The position numbers and the translations under genes are program-made. The notes beneath the pieces were generated by a model. The model searched no databases and was not told the origin of the DNA. It saw nothing but the letters and a program-made list of their open reading frames with translations. From contig OX419755.1 in NCBI GenBank assembly GCA_948567375.1, forward strand, positions 67,398,944 through 67,462,943: 64,000 nt of DNA, given 5' to 3'. Positions 10,420-20,689 of the stretch are shown here, in pieces (position 1 is the stretch's first letter; each line of letters opens with the position of its first letter). Origin of the DNA: Lunularia cruciata (lineage: Eukaryota; Streptophyta; Marchantiopsida; Lunulariales; Lunulariaceae).

Positions 10420-12026
10420 TGGAAGTAGAAGAATACAAAGCCAATTTCAAAACTAGGTGTCAAAGCAATATGAATTTCTGCACCGAGAGAACAATGGGAA
10501 GAGAGAGTTCAAAGACAAACGTTGCATCGTGAAGAAGAAGAACACCTAAAGATCCAATCTACTTTTGACAAAACTGAACAAGAGGCATTGGACTTTCAAC
10601 TTCTTCAAGAAGTGCAAGAAGCCATGCGAGAACTTGACCAAAAGAAACGTGAAGGTAGTTGGCAAGGCTACTTTGCATCCCCATCTTCCAAGAAGAAAGA
10701 CTCAAGCGGCCAGGCATATTCATTATGGCCCAGTGCACCGACTTCTCCTCTTTGTAAAGGAAGTTGCATCTCTAAAGAACTTTGTTTGAGAAAAGACAAC
10801 ACGGACACTAACGGAAGAAGAGTGTCAACACCTTCTACAAACAATTCCTTGATTGTCTTGAAGGAATTTTGAAGAACACTCTGAAGGTGTTGAGCTTGAT
10901 TCTTCCACTCGGATTGAAGTCAACACCCTCAGAGAAGACATTGTCAAAGAAGACCCATCTTTGAACTTGACCAATTGGAACCCCAAGGCTATCAACACGG
11001 TGTCAATACCAGCCAGCTCCTCGGTTCTTTCAAGTTCAAACTTACCCTAGCCGATCCCATCAAGTCAAACAATGACTTCATTGCCTATCACCTGACACGC
11101 CTATCAAAAATACAAGGGGATAGAATAAGACAAAGATCTTGATGAATTCATTGAAGAATTCAAAGTCATCTCCTTTGCCAATAAGGAACATGACCTGGCG
11201 GATTGATTGCGCATTTTCCCCAGTTTGCTCCGAAAGAAAACTCGGAGTTGGTACACTCATGTAACCCAAAAAGAGGTTTGTACCGACGGACTGGGCAGAC
11301 TTGAGAAACAATTTCCTGGAACAATTCCGGGAAGTTGATTACAATACGAGTGTCTTTGCAGCAATCAACAATTTAGACCGAGGTAAGAAGGAGAAGTTGA
11401 GAGACTACTCTGAGCCGTTCATGGCACTTTTGAACTGAGTTCCGAAGCCGTCGGGTGTGGTGGGTTACTCCAATGCCCAAGCTATCACCTGGTTCCTGGG
11501 AGGACTCTCACTAGAGATTCAAATCTTTGCAAGGGAGAGGAATGTAACTTCCTTCGACAAGGTACTCAAACATGTTGCCCGCTATGAGGCGGCTCACTCT
11601 CACTCTGTCGGCAATCAAAGAAACCGGGAGAAGAAAGGCAAGAAGCCCAAAAGAAGAGCTTCTTGTAGTACATTCCCTTCTTTGGAGGAATCTTCCATGT
11701 CTTCAAGCTCTTCTTTGGAATCCAAAGAAGGATCAAAGCCAATACGAGTACAAAGACGTGGGGGTAAGAAACCAGTGACTCCCCCAACAAAGAGTGTACA
11801 TAAGGTTGATACCAAGCTGGATGCCCTCATCAAGGAGCTTTTGGATTTTAAGATCCAGATGAGGCTGCGCCCAAAGGCAATCCTTTTTGCCAAGGACGAA
11901 AAGATCCTCGCAAAAGCCAAAGCTAAATCCTTGCAAAAAGAACTCAAGGAAGCGATACTCAGAACCCGGGAATTGAGTTTGGAGGAGATGAAGATAAAGC
12001 TTCTAGTTTATCCGGTAGATATCTGA
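10420..12026 (+). pseudogene. A2 gag
   Basis: Gag pieces lie in several frames. A charged N-terminal part is at 10522-10872. A region around 11100-11330 contains the LRIFPSLLRKK and WYTHV gag core motifs. The clean frame at 11457-12026 encodes WFLGGLSLEIQIFARER, then KRNREKKGKKPKRR-like basic tracts, an S-rich stretch and a C-terminal coiled-coil-like segment. Gag would form the virus-like particle. I see no CCHC knuckle. The frame stops at 12024-12026, about 60 codons before RT starts. Confidence 0.8.
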
Positions 12027-12029
12027 TCC

Positions 12030-12990
12030 AAAGTGAAGGGTTTGATCCAAGCCAAGGTGGGCCCACCCAAGGAACCACAAGGTATTCCACAAGAATTTGG
12101 AGAACACCGGATTGATCTAGTTGAAGGCACAGTTCCGGTTTGGCAGAGACAATACCGTCTTAATTCAAAGTACTCCCTCTTGGTGAAAGACAAAATCAAT
12201 AAGTACTTAGGGGCCGGAATAATCTTTCCTATCTTAAGCAGTGAGAGGGTCTCTCCCATTGTCATTGTCATTGTTCCAAAGAACAAAACAGGGATGATCC
12301 AAGTGCGCCAAGATTTCTGCAAGTTAAATGCAGTCACAAGGAAGGATCATCATCCCTTGTCTTTTACCAATACAATTTGGACCAAGTAGTTGGTCACCCT
12401 TGTTATAGTTTTCTTGATGGATTTTTGGGATACAATCAAGTGTCCATCCGAGAAGAGGACAAGGATAAGACCACATTCATGACCAATTAGGGCACTTTTG
12501 CTTACAATCAAATGCCTTTTGGGTTGTGTAATGCTCCAGCTACTTTCCAATGAATGATGAATTCAATCTTCAAAGATTTCTTGTGCAAATTTGTGGAAGT
12601 TTTCATTGATGATTTTTGTGTGTTTGGGCAAAGAGATGTACATTTGGATTACTTTCACCAAACTTTTGAAAGGTGTCATTTTGCCGGTCTATGATTACAC
12701 CAGGAGAAATGCTTCTTTGCAATGAAGGAGGGAATTCTTCTAGGGCATTGGGTGTCAAGTCGAGGTATTGAAGTCAATGTCAAGAAGGTCAAAGTAATCT
12801 CAGCTTTAGAATCCTTGAAGAACATCTAGGAGCTGAGAGCCTTCTTGGGACATGTTGGATACTACAAATGCTTTGTTTCAAACTATGCGGTGCTTGCTGC
12901 ACCCCTTACAAAGCTTCTAAAGAAATCCAAAGACTACTTGTGTGAAGCAAAGCAAGAAGAAGCTTTCTAGGTATTGAAGAAGAAACTGGT
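12030..12990 (+). pseudogene. A2 reverse transcriptase
   Basis: The frame opens with the EFGEHRIDLVEGTVPVWQRQY block, which in gypsy elements marks the start of RT. The KNKTGMIQVRQDFCKLNAVT block follows. After a stop at 12388 the sequence continues with FGLCNAPATFQ-type residues near 12520 and the catalytic FIDDF at 12602-12616. It then has HQEKCFF, LGHWVSS and LRAFLGHVGYY. Several stops occur (near 12388, 12552, 12690, 12828). No aspartic protease is recognisable between gag and this frame. Confidence 0.88.
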
Positions 12991-13468
12991 TGAAGCATCA
13001 GTCATGAGAGCCCCAAATTGGGATGTCCCTTTTCATGTATATGTGGATACTTTGTCCATGGCAATCGGAGTTGTCTTAAGTCAGAAGGACAAGAAAAAGA
13101 AGGACTACCCGGTTTATTATGCCAACCAATAACTTTTTGTCTCAAAAAAAAACTATTCAACGACTGAAAGAGAAGCACTCGGAATTGTTTATGCCTGCAA
13201 GAAATTTTGCCACTACTTGTTGGGATACGAGTTTGTCTTCTATGTTGACCAATACTCATTGCAACATTTGGTCAAGAAGGCAGATTTGTCTGGGCAAATT
13301 GCAAGATGGATCTTGTTGTTACAAGAATTCACATATATTATACAAGTGAGGAAGGGAGCTTTGCATTTGAATGAGGACTTCTTGTCCAGGTTAGAAACTC
13401 AAGACCAAGAATGGGAAATCAACAATCGGTTCCTTGATGAAGAGTTATATCAATTAACATCAATGTGA
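12991..13468 (+). pseudogene. A2 RNase H
   Basis: VPFHVYVDTLSMAIGVVLSQ begins the domain. KNYSTTEREALGIVYACKKF follows an in-frame stop near 13130. Then come YVDQYSLQHLVKKADLSGQI and ALHLNEDFLSRLE. The usual TDH motif reads VDQ here, so a catalytic-region residue has changed. It sits in frame order between RT and integrase, as in Ty3/gypsy. Confidence 0.87.
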
Positions 13469-13499
13469 AGTACAAGGTATGCAGCCAAATATCATTATC

Positions 13500-14720
13500 T
13501 GCATACTCTCCATTGTCTTGAAGGGCTGGACCCGGAGCAAAGGGCAGTCTTTCTCAGGAAAATGGGGCCGTATCAGCTAAAACACAGCATTCTATTCAAG
13601 ATGCGCAAGATGAAGTACTTCGGCGATGCTTGGAGTCATACAAAGTCGGAGGCGTAATTGAGTCTTTACACTCCAAAGCATTAGGAGGACACTATGCTCT
13701 GAAGAATGTTATAAAGAAGATTCTTTCTTTGGGGTACTGGAGGCCTACAATGTACAAAGACACGCATGCCCATATTCAAACTTGTGATGCTTGTCAGAGA
13801 ACGGGGAAACCGATGGCTACTTCCCAATGGCCTTTGAGACTAATTTTGCCCTTGGCCCCATTGGAGAAATGGGGAATTGATTTTGTGGGACCAATACAAC
13901 CGGTAACCAGAGTCACAAGGAAATGCTACATTTTGGTTTGCATGAACTATGCTACCAAGATGGTTGAAGCTGAAGCAACTTGCAGAGATGATGCAGAAAC
14001 CGTTGCGGAATTTTTCTATAGGAACATCATCTCCCAATACGGATGTCCTCTGGAATTGGTCAGTAATAGAGGGACACATTTTTTGAACTCTATGATGGAG
14101 GCATTAACAAAATATTTCCAAATTAAACATTGGAAGACAACTCCTTATAACCCAAAAGCAAATGGCTTAACGGAAAAAGTGAAATGGTTACTTTGCAAAC
14201 ATCTGAATAAGATGAATGTCAATTATGCATATGATTGGGATACAAAATTACAAGCCGTGTTGTGGGCCTATTGAACAGCAAAAAAGATCACAACCAAGCA
14301 AACTCCATACTTCTTGACATACGGCTTGCACCCCATATTACTAGTTGAATTTGAAGTCCCGACATATCGGATTCTTTGCAAAGAAAGATTGTCAGAAGAA
14401 GAAAGTCAAGAGCTTTGAATCCATCAATTGATGTGGTTAGAAGAGAAAAGAGACAATGCAATGCAAACCACAAAAGAAGTACAAAAATAGAGGAAGTTTA
14501 GGCACAATAAGCATATCAAGCCTATAACTACTTGCAAAGGAGATTTGGTTTTGTTATACAACAATCACCAAAAAAATTTCTAGGCAAGTTGCATTTGAGA
14601 TGGATAGAGCCTTATCAAGTTCTTCATCTTTATGAAAATGGGTCCATTCAACTTGTAGACCTGGAAGGCAATCCTTTTGCCACTTGAGTAAATAGGTGGA
14701 GAGTTTGGAGATATTGAACC
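13500..14720 (+). pseudogene. A2 integrase
   Basis: A 214-codon open frame (13630-14274) holds the HHCC zinc finger (HSKALGGHYALKNV with CDACQ) and the catalytic core. The first Asp is in WGIDFVGP, and the last acidic residue is Glu in NGLTEKV. The second Asp is replaced by Asn in LVSNRGTHF (normally SDRGTHF), which would abolish strand transfer. After a stop at 14272-14274 further frames continue to a C-terminal domain at about 14580-14720 (LRWIEPYQVLHLYENGSI). No chromodomain was seen. Confidence 0.9.
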
Positions 14721-14778
14721 ATAGACTTGGAAGTCTCTAAGACACCCAAAGTCTATGTTTGCGGGGACGCTCACATTT

Positions 14779-14789
14779 GAGAGAGGGGG
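14779..14789 (+). other. A2 polypurine tract
   Basis: GAGAGAGGGGG followed by TA directly precedes the 3' LTR start at 14792, as expected for the plus-strand primer. Confidence 0.8.
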
Positions 14790-15155
14790 TATGTGGTACC
14801 TATATTTTATTTTATTTTCAATTTTGAAGAAGAAGTGTACAGAGAAGTCAAACTGCGCCTGTATGGCCAAAGAAGGCAAAGAAAAGTATCCTCGAGGTGT
14901 AAACTAAGGTAACGTGACTTCGGGTTAGAAGGCGAGGTACTTGGAGTTGCCTTGTCAACATACAACGCAAAGTAAGGAGTCTTTGTCTTGGGGGTGCTCA
15001 ACCTAAGGCAAAGATAGTGTAGCAACTTCCCTTTGGGGCGAGACATTCAAGAAGGTACCATTCAAAAATGGTGGCCATACACGTGAAGGACACTTGATAG
15101 TGACAAGAGCATGTAGGAGGTGTGATTCCTCAATAGAAACTCAAATTGAAGAAAG

Positions 15156-18100
15156 ATGGAGAAGGCGCGACTTTATAAAATTTGGGCTAAAGACAAAGCA
15201 ATGTGTGACAACCCGGCAAATATCACTTTTGCGGGACTCGGATAAGTAAAGTTTGTTCCCGCAGAGATACGAGTCAGAATTAGTCAAATACAAAGCAAAC
15301 AGTAACAATGTAGTTCTTCTTGGTTGCGTCTTTAATCTCTCAGCTAGAAACCACACCCTGAAGAGAGTAACAAGCACTGATTCGTAGTCTTGTTACAAAT
15401 TAACACTCCATAATCACAACTCCATCAAATCTTTCCAAACAATCTTGATTGTGATGATTCAGGCTCTCCCAAAAACGGCACTTCACTGCAAAACAACTTC
15501 GCCTCAGAATTGTGTTCCACCCCTCCACTAAAGGCACAACTTCCTCGATCAAAATTGCTTCACATCAACTTCGCACTGCACTCACAAATGTAGAATACTA
15601 CCAACACTACAATTCCTCTCAGATCTATCAAGGCATTGCTTCGATTGCACTTCACTCAGGATCAAACACACAGAATGAAGATCAAGGCTGTGGAATCCAA
15701 CATCCAACAAACACTCTGACTTGCACTTCAAATTCTCAAAACACTCACAAACACAATCACAAAGTTGATACTCGGAATCAAGCTCAAGCGACGAGCACTG
15801 CTTCACAGCACTTTGCTTTATCTATTCTCAAAAATAATGAGCACTGAACAACATTTGACTGAGAATGCCACTCTTAAGTAGTGAAGCAATCGACAATTCT
15901 AACAACTATACCATTCTACAACAACTCTTCTAACCTGCATATCCAAAATGACAATGCACCTCTTCATATCTGCCTCTTTAAATCTCAAATTGGTTTCTAC
16001 TCCATTTGATGTCTACTTCTTCCTCGGCTTTCAAACCCAAACCCGAAGTAACTTTACTTCCTAATATTTTGTCTTTGGGTTTCTTTACTCCTAATTCCTC
16101 CACTAATTCTAACATTTCTCCTTCCTGATATGAAATTCCTATCACAATTAAGTCTTCTAAATCTCTATCTCCCAACCCACTCTTCTCTAAAGTGTCAAAT
16201 GTCAAATCCGAAGACACCTGCACTCCTATCTCTCTTACCTCGGGTTTAACTACTATCAATTCCTTTACTAATTCTATTGTGTCATCATCAAGAATTGTAA
16301 TTGAAAGCATGGGTACACTATCTACACCTTCAATTTGTAACCCACTTTCCCCTAATCACTCATGTTACTAACCTGAAGACACTTACTGTCTGATCCTGCA
16401 CATCGGGTTTATTCACTACTGTTAATTCTACTTCAATTCATGTTCCATCTTCAATTAGAACTGAAATTGAAGTCATGGGTATTCTAACTATCTTCTTTCT
16501 CTATTCTAACTTCCTCTGATCCTTCCTGCAAAACTCCCAAAGTCACCTTCACTGCACTCTAAGGTCTGGTTACCTCTGATTTAGTCATCTTGAAGCAAAG
16601 TCTTTAGACCCGAAGTCATATAAACCCGAAGTCCGAAGTACGAAGTCCGAAGTCACATTGACCCGAAAAACCTCAACCCGAAGTACATCTACTCTCAAAA
16701 CTTCAAATGCTTGTAACTTCTTCTACAGACCTTCAAACTTTGCGATTTTGGTGGCAATGGAAAGCCTTGAACAAGACGCTTCCAACGAGATATAACAAGA
16801 TTGATTCGGAGTTGTGGTCACTGAGATATAGCCCCCGCAAGAATCCTGACCTGCAACCTCCCTTCCTCCTTCGGCGTCTAATCCGAGTTTTTCCTCCTCT
16901 GACACGAAGTAAATTTCTTCGGGTTTGATCTAGTCTGAGTCATTCTTCCTCTTACATGAAGTCAACTTCCTCAAGTCTGATCAAAACACAAGTTTGCACT
17001 CATTTCTTTTCCATTTGGTTTCAATTTGGTTTCAGTAAGGCATTTCTTCTTCAAAACTCGTCCAAAATGAAAAATGTGGGTACCACACGATGACAAGAAA
17101 TTTCCCATTGCCATTAAGAAGTTGTCCTATAGGAGATTGTAGGAAGGGAAGTATAGTCAAAGACGCATTGGTGTGTTGCGAGGAAGTCAAGAGAGTTAAT
17201 CCGGGAATCAGTAAGAAGAATAGTCCCCAGCCCAAAGTGGAAGAGAGAAAGATGGGAGGTGGGAAGAAGAACTCCAAATTTGTAGTGAGAAATCATGCGA
17301 GTTGGAGGTTAGATATGATCGCAAGAATCAAAGTCCTGAGCAGGCTTTGGATCACATTCCTGGCATGGAACTGGAATGTTAGTTTTCCAAGTTTCATGAC
17401 TGAGATCATCGAGAGTAAGTGTCTCGATGGCCCTAAAGAAGAATGGAAGCAAGGAAATCTGGCTCAATGGACAAAGTCGGATTGGAGATTAGTACTTGGA
17501 GCGGAAGCAAGCACAGAGGAAGGTGCGATGTTCTTGGAGAAGGGAGAAGTCACGGAAGAAACCCAAGAAGTGAGGGATGCTTTCTCTTCAAAGCGCACGA
17601 AGAATGGCTACAAAGTAGAGAGCTATAAGGATCTTGTCAAGAGAGGGATTGTGAGCGCTCTAATGACAATCTTGAAGCCGGAGAGAACAATTTATGTGAT
17701 GAAGTACCAAGCGGTGTTCTTCCATAAGATGTTTGTAGGAGAGCCAATTAACTGGGCAAAGTGTTTCCATCAGAGGACGCGATAGATGATGTGGAATTTG
17801 TGGGACAAGTTGCCAACACATTACATTGTGCCATTTGTAGCCTATTTTTATTTGGGATTGAATCTATTGAATGCGGCAGAGAGGCACAAGATGGTGTCTC
17901 ATTTCCATCCCAACTTGAGAAGAGATGTTGATGCAGAGGAGCAGTAATACATCCTGCAAATCAGGAGTAGCAACGAGTACTATGAGCAGACAGTGCAGAA
18001 TGTGCAAGTGAAGGTGAGTACTCCAAAGTCAAAGAAGAGGAGTCGACAAGGAGAGAAGAAGAAGTAGAGAAGGCGCGACCTCGGAAAGCTAGAAGAGTGA

Positions 18101-19674
18101 ACCCGAGGAAAGAATTGGTGGTGATTGCATCATCGGATGAAGAGTCGGAAAGAGAGGCTGAGTGCAAGTCCAAAGACTCGGAGAAGGAGGAAGAACCCCA
18201 GTTCATGCTGCAGAGTGGGGACACAAGCAGTGATAGTGAGGATGGCAGAGAGATCCAATCGGTACCCAAAGAGGAGAAAGCTAAGATGGAGACGACGGAG
18301 AAAGATAACTCAAAACTAGAAGATGAAGTTCTAGAGCAGGAGGAAAAGAGAGTTACAATTCAGAGGGGAGTCTATTCCAAACAAAGGGCAAAGTATGAAG
18401 CGGGGCCGAGTAAGGTGAGAGAACAAGAGAGTGGAAGTTTGGGGAGCAACAAATCCATTCCTATAAGGCAATTATAGCTAAGAAGGCAAGTATTGAGAGA
18501 GGAAGAGACAAAGAAGGAGATTAGTCCGCAAGCGGAGGTAATTCTGAGTGAAGGAGTGGAGTATCTATAGGAGGTTTTGTGCCCGTTGTTGGTGAAGTTA
18601 GAGCACAAGAAGAAGGAGATGCAGTCAAAGTATCCGGAGGTGAAGACTGTATTGCAGGTGTTAGCTCGATTGGAAGAAGAGAACTTGGAGTTGAAGAAAA
18701 ATATAACCCAAGGTGAGGAGGAAAGGAAAGTACTACAAGTAGATGTTGTAGTATAGAATTAAGTAACTGAGAACTTGAAGAGAGAAGCGAGGAGTAGAGA
18801 GGAACTCATAGAGCAGAGTGACATAGCAAGGGAAAGGCAAGTAGCTTAGTACAAAATCTTGAAGCAGCAATTCATTAATGCAAGATTAGAAATTATCCAT
18901 GCTATGGCAAGAGTGGCAGAGAAGGAGCAAGAGCTCAATAGAGTGATGGAGATGGTAGAAGAGAAGAAGCAACTCTGGCAAAGAGAGTTGACAACAAGAT
19001 ATAGAGAGGTGGAAAGGTTAAGAGAGTTACTTCGCAACCAAGAAGAGAAGATTGTGCAGAAGGAGAAAGAGAAGGAGACTATGAAAGCCGAGTTTGAAGC
19101 GAAGAAGCAGAGCAAAGAAGATTGGCTTGCAGATCAAGAACAGGAGAGAAAAATGCAACTAGAGCCATTGAAGGAGATCGTGATCAAGATGAACGTGATG
19201 CTAAGTACAAAAGCAAGCATGCAAATTGAAGAGACACAGCTACACAAGTTGAAGTTGTTGGTGCAGGAGACAAGGAGACAAAATGTGAAGGAAAAAGATT
19301 TGAATGCTTTACTTATCAGTCTCAGAACTCGTGTAGATAGGAAGATATAAGAAGTGGAAGATAATATCACAATTAGATTAGACTTGGTGAAATTAGAGAT
19401 AGATAAACTTTGGAAGGATGTAAAAGCAAAACCCAAAGTAGATGACATAGGAATCCAGATATCTTTGGATTTACCAAGGAAGATATTAGAGAAGAGTGGA
19501 TTAGGAGATAAAGATTTAGAAAGATTACCTACTAATGTAATTGTAGGTCAGGAAAGAGAACTATTAGAATTGGTAGAAGATTTAGAAGTTGTGAAACCCA
19601 AGGACATAGTAGTAGTGAGTGAAGTTACTTCAAGATTGAAAGCCGAGGAAGAAGTTGACATCAGATCGGATTAG
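15156..19674 (+). pseudogene. U3-encoded ORF in A2 3' LTR, interrupted by a short A element
   Basis: The frame begins ATG GAG AAG at 15156. It is cut after 16 codons by the inserted element and resumes at 17093. The frame 17090-17785 encodes the N-terminal domain (231 codons), 18097-18477 the acidic linker, and 18859-19350 the coiled coil with EKEQELNRVMEMVEEKKQL. The end, 19354-19674, closes with EEEVDIRSD. Stops separate these blocks. This copy lies downstream of pol and the polypurine tract, so it would be the copy present in a genomic transcript. Confidence 0.75.
15204..17087 (-). mobile_element. Short family A LTR variant (1884 bp), nested in A2 3' LTR
   Basis: On the minus strand it begins TGTGGTACCCACA and ends GGTTGTCACA. 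Flanks caatg (15199-15203) and cgatg (17088-17092) form a 5-bp duplication with one G-to-A change at a CpG. The uninterrupted A2 5' LTR reads across the site (gtgatgacaag near 6998). It carries only the C-terminal tail of the U3 ORF (minus 16310-15978). In place of the rest there is a segment rich in GACTTCGG-like repeats (16610-16690) and a module shared with the family E LTR (16705-16860). Confidence 0.88.
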
Positions 19675-20473
19675 TAACAGTTTTGAGATATGAAGAGGTA
19701 AATATGAAGAGGTGCATTGTCATTTCAGATCAACAAGTTAGAAGAATTGTTAGGAAACGGTATAGTTGTTAGAATTGTCATTTGCTTCACTATTTAAGAG
19801 TAGCATTTGCAATGAAATGTTGTTTTGTGCTCATTATTTCTAAGAATAGATAAAGCAAAGTGTTGATTTTAGTGCTCATTGCTTGAGCTTGATTCCGAGT
19901 ATCCACTTTGTGATTGTGTTTGTGAGTGTGTGGATAAATTCAAAGTGCAAGTCAATGTGCTTGTTGGATGTTGGATTCCTTAGCCTTGATGTTTTACTCT
20001 GTGTGTTTGATCCTGAGTAAAGTGCAATCAAAGCAATGCCTTGATAGATCTAAGAGGAATTGTAGTGTTGGTAGTATTCTGCATTTGTGAGTGTGGCGCA
20101 AAGTTGATGTGAAGCAATTTTGATCAAGGAAGTTATGCCTTTTGTGGAGTGGTAGAACACAATTTTGAGGTAAAGTCATTTTTCAATGAAGTGCCATTTT
20201 TTAGAGAGCCTAAATCATCACAATCAAGATTGTTTGGAAAGATTTGATGGAGTTATGATTAAGTGTGACAAATTGTTGTGACGAGACTGCAAGTCAATGC
20301 TTGTTACTCTCTTCTGGGTGTGATTTCTACCTGAGAGATTAAAGATGCAACCAAGGAGAATTGAAGGTTGTTACTATTTGACTTCATATTTGCCTAATTC
20401 TGACCAATATCTTTGCGGGAACAAACTTTACTTACCTAATTACTACAAAAGTGATATTTGTTGGGTTGTCACA

Positions 20474-20689
20474 AAACCCAATTCAAGTAAGCCTCTCCTT
20501 TTCCCTCAATCTCTTGCTCTCAAAGGTCAGTGGACATGAACTTTCCTTATGTTCCTTCTCTCCACATAGAAAGCACTTAGACTCACTCTTCTCTCCAAGT
20601 GGCGTAGGTTTTTGGATCCTCTCAACACTCTCTTCAAATTCTACTGTAAACTCTCTTTTCCTCAAATCCACTCCTACAATTACCTCAAA
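20474..20689 (-). pseudogene. Element B pre-gag ORF, C-terminal half with CCHC motif
   Basis: This 216-bp piece of element B lies between A2 and A3. On the minus strand it encodes the second part of a small ORF, ending at a stop at 20483, with CFLCGEKEHKESSC, a CX2CX4HX4C zinc knuckle. Its reading frame joins exactly, across A3 and one copy of the TCAAA duplication, to the frame starting at Met 24634. See the separate entry for that half. Confidence 0.7.

Larger units (their letters stand above)
6586..20473 (+). mobile_element. Near-complete Ty3/gypsy element A2 with ~3.8-kb LTRs
   Basis: Order: 5' LTR 6586-10385 (3800 bp), primer site 10393-10410, gag, RT, RNase H, integrase, polypurine tract 14779-14789, 3' LTR 14792-20473. 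The 3' LTR contains a 1884-bp short A insertion plus its 5-bp duplication; without it the LTR is 3793 bp. Flanks aaact (6581-6585) and aaacc (20474-20478) fit a 5-bp target duplication with one change. The internal region is only 4.4 kb, so the two LTRs make up most of the element. It lies inside element B on the opposite strand. Confidence 0.93.
14792..20473 (+). repeat. A2 3' LTR, split by a short A insertion
   Basis: Segments 14792-15203 and 17088-20473 form one LTR of 3793 bp once the nested 15204-17087 insertion and one duplication copy are removed. It starts TGTGGTACC and ends GGTTGTCACA. A TATA-like box lies at 19790-19798. Confidence 0.92.
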
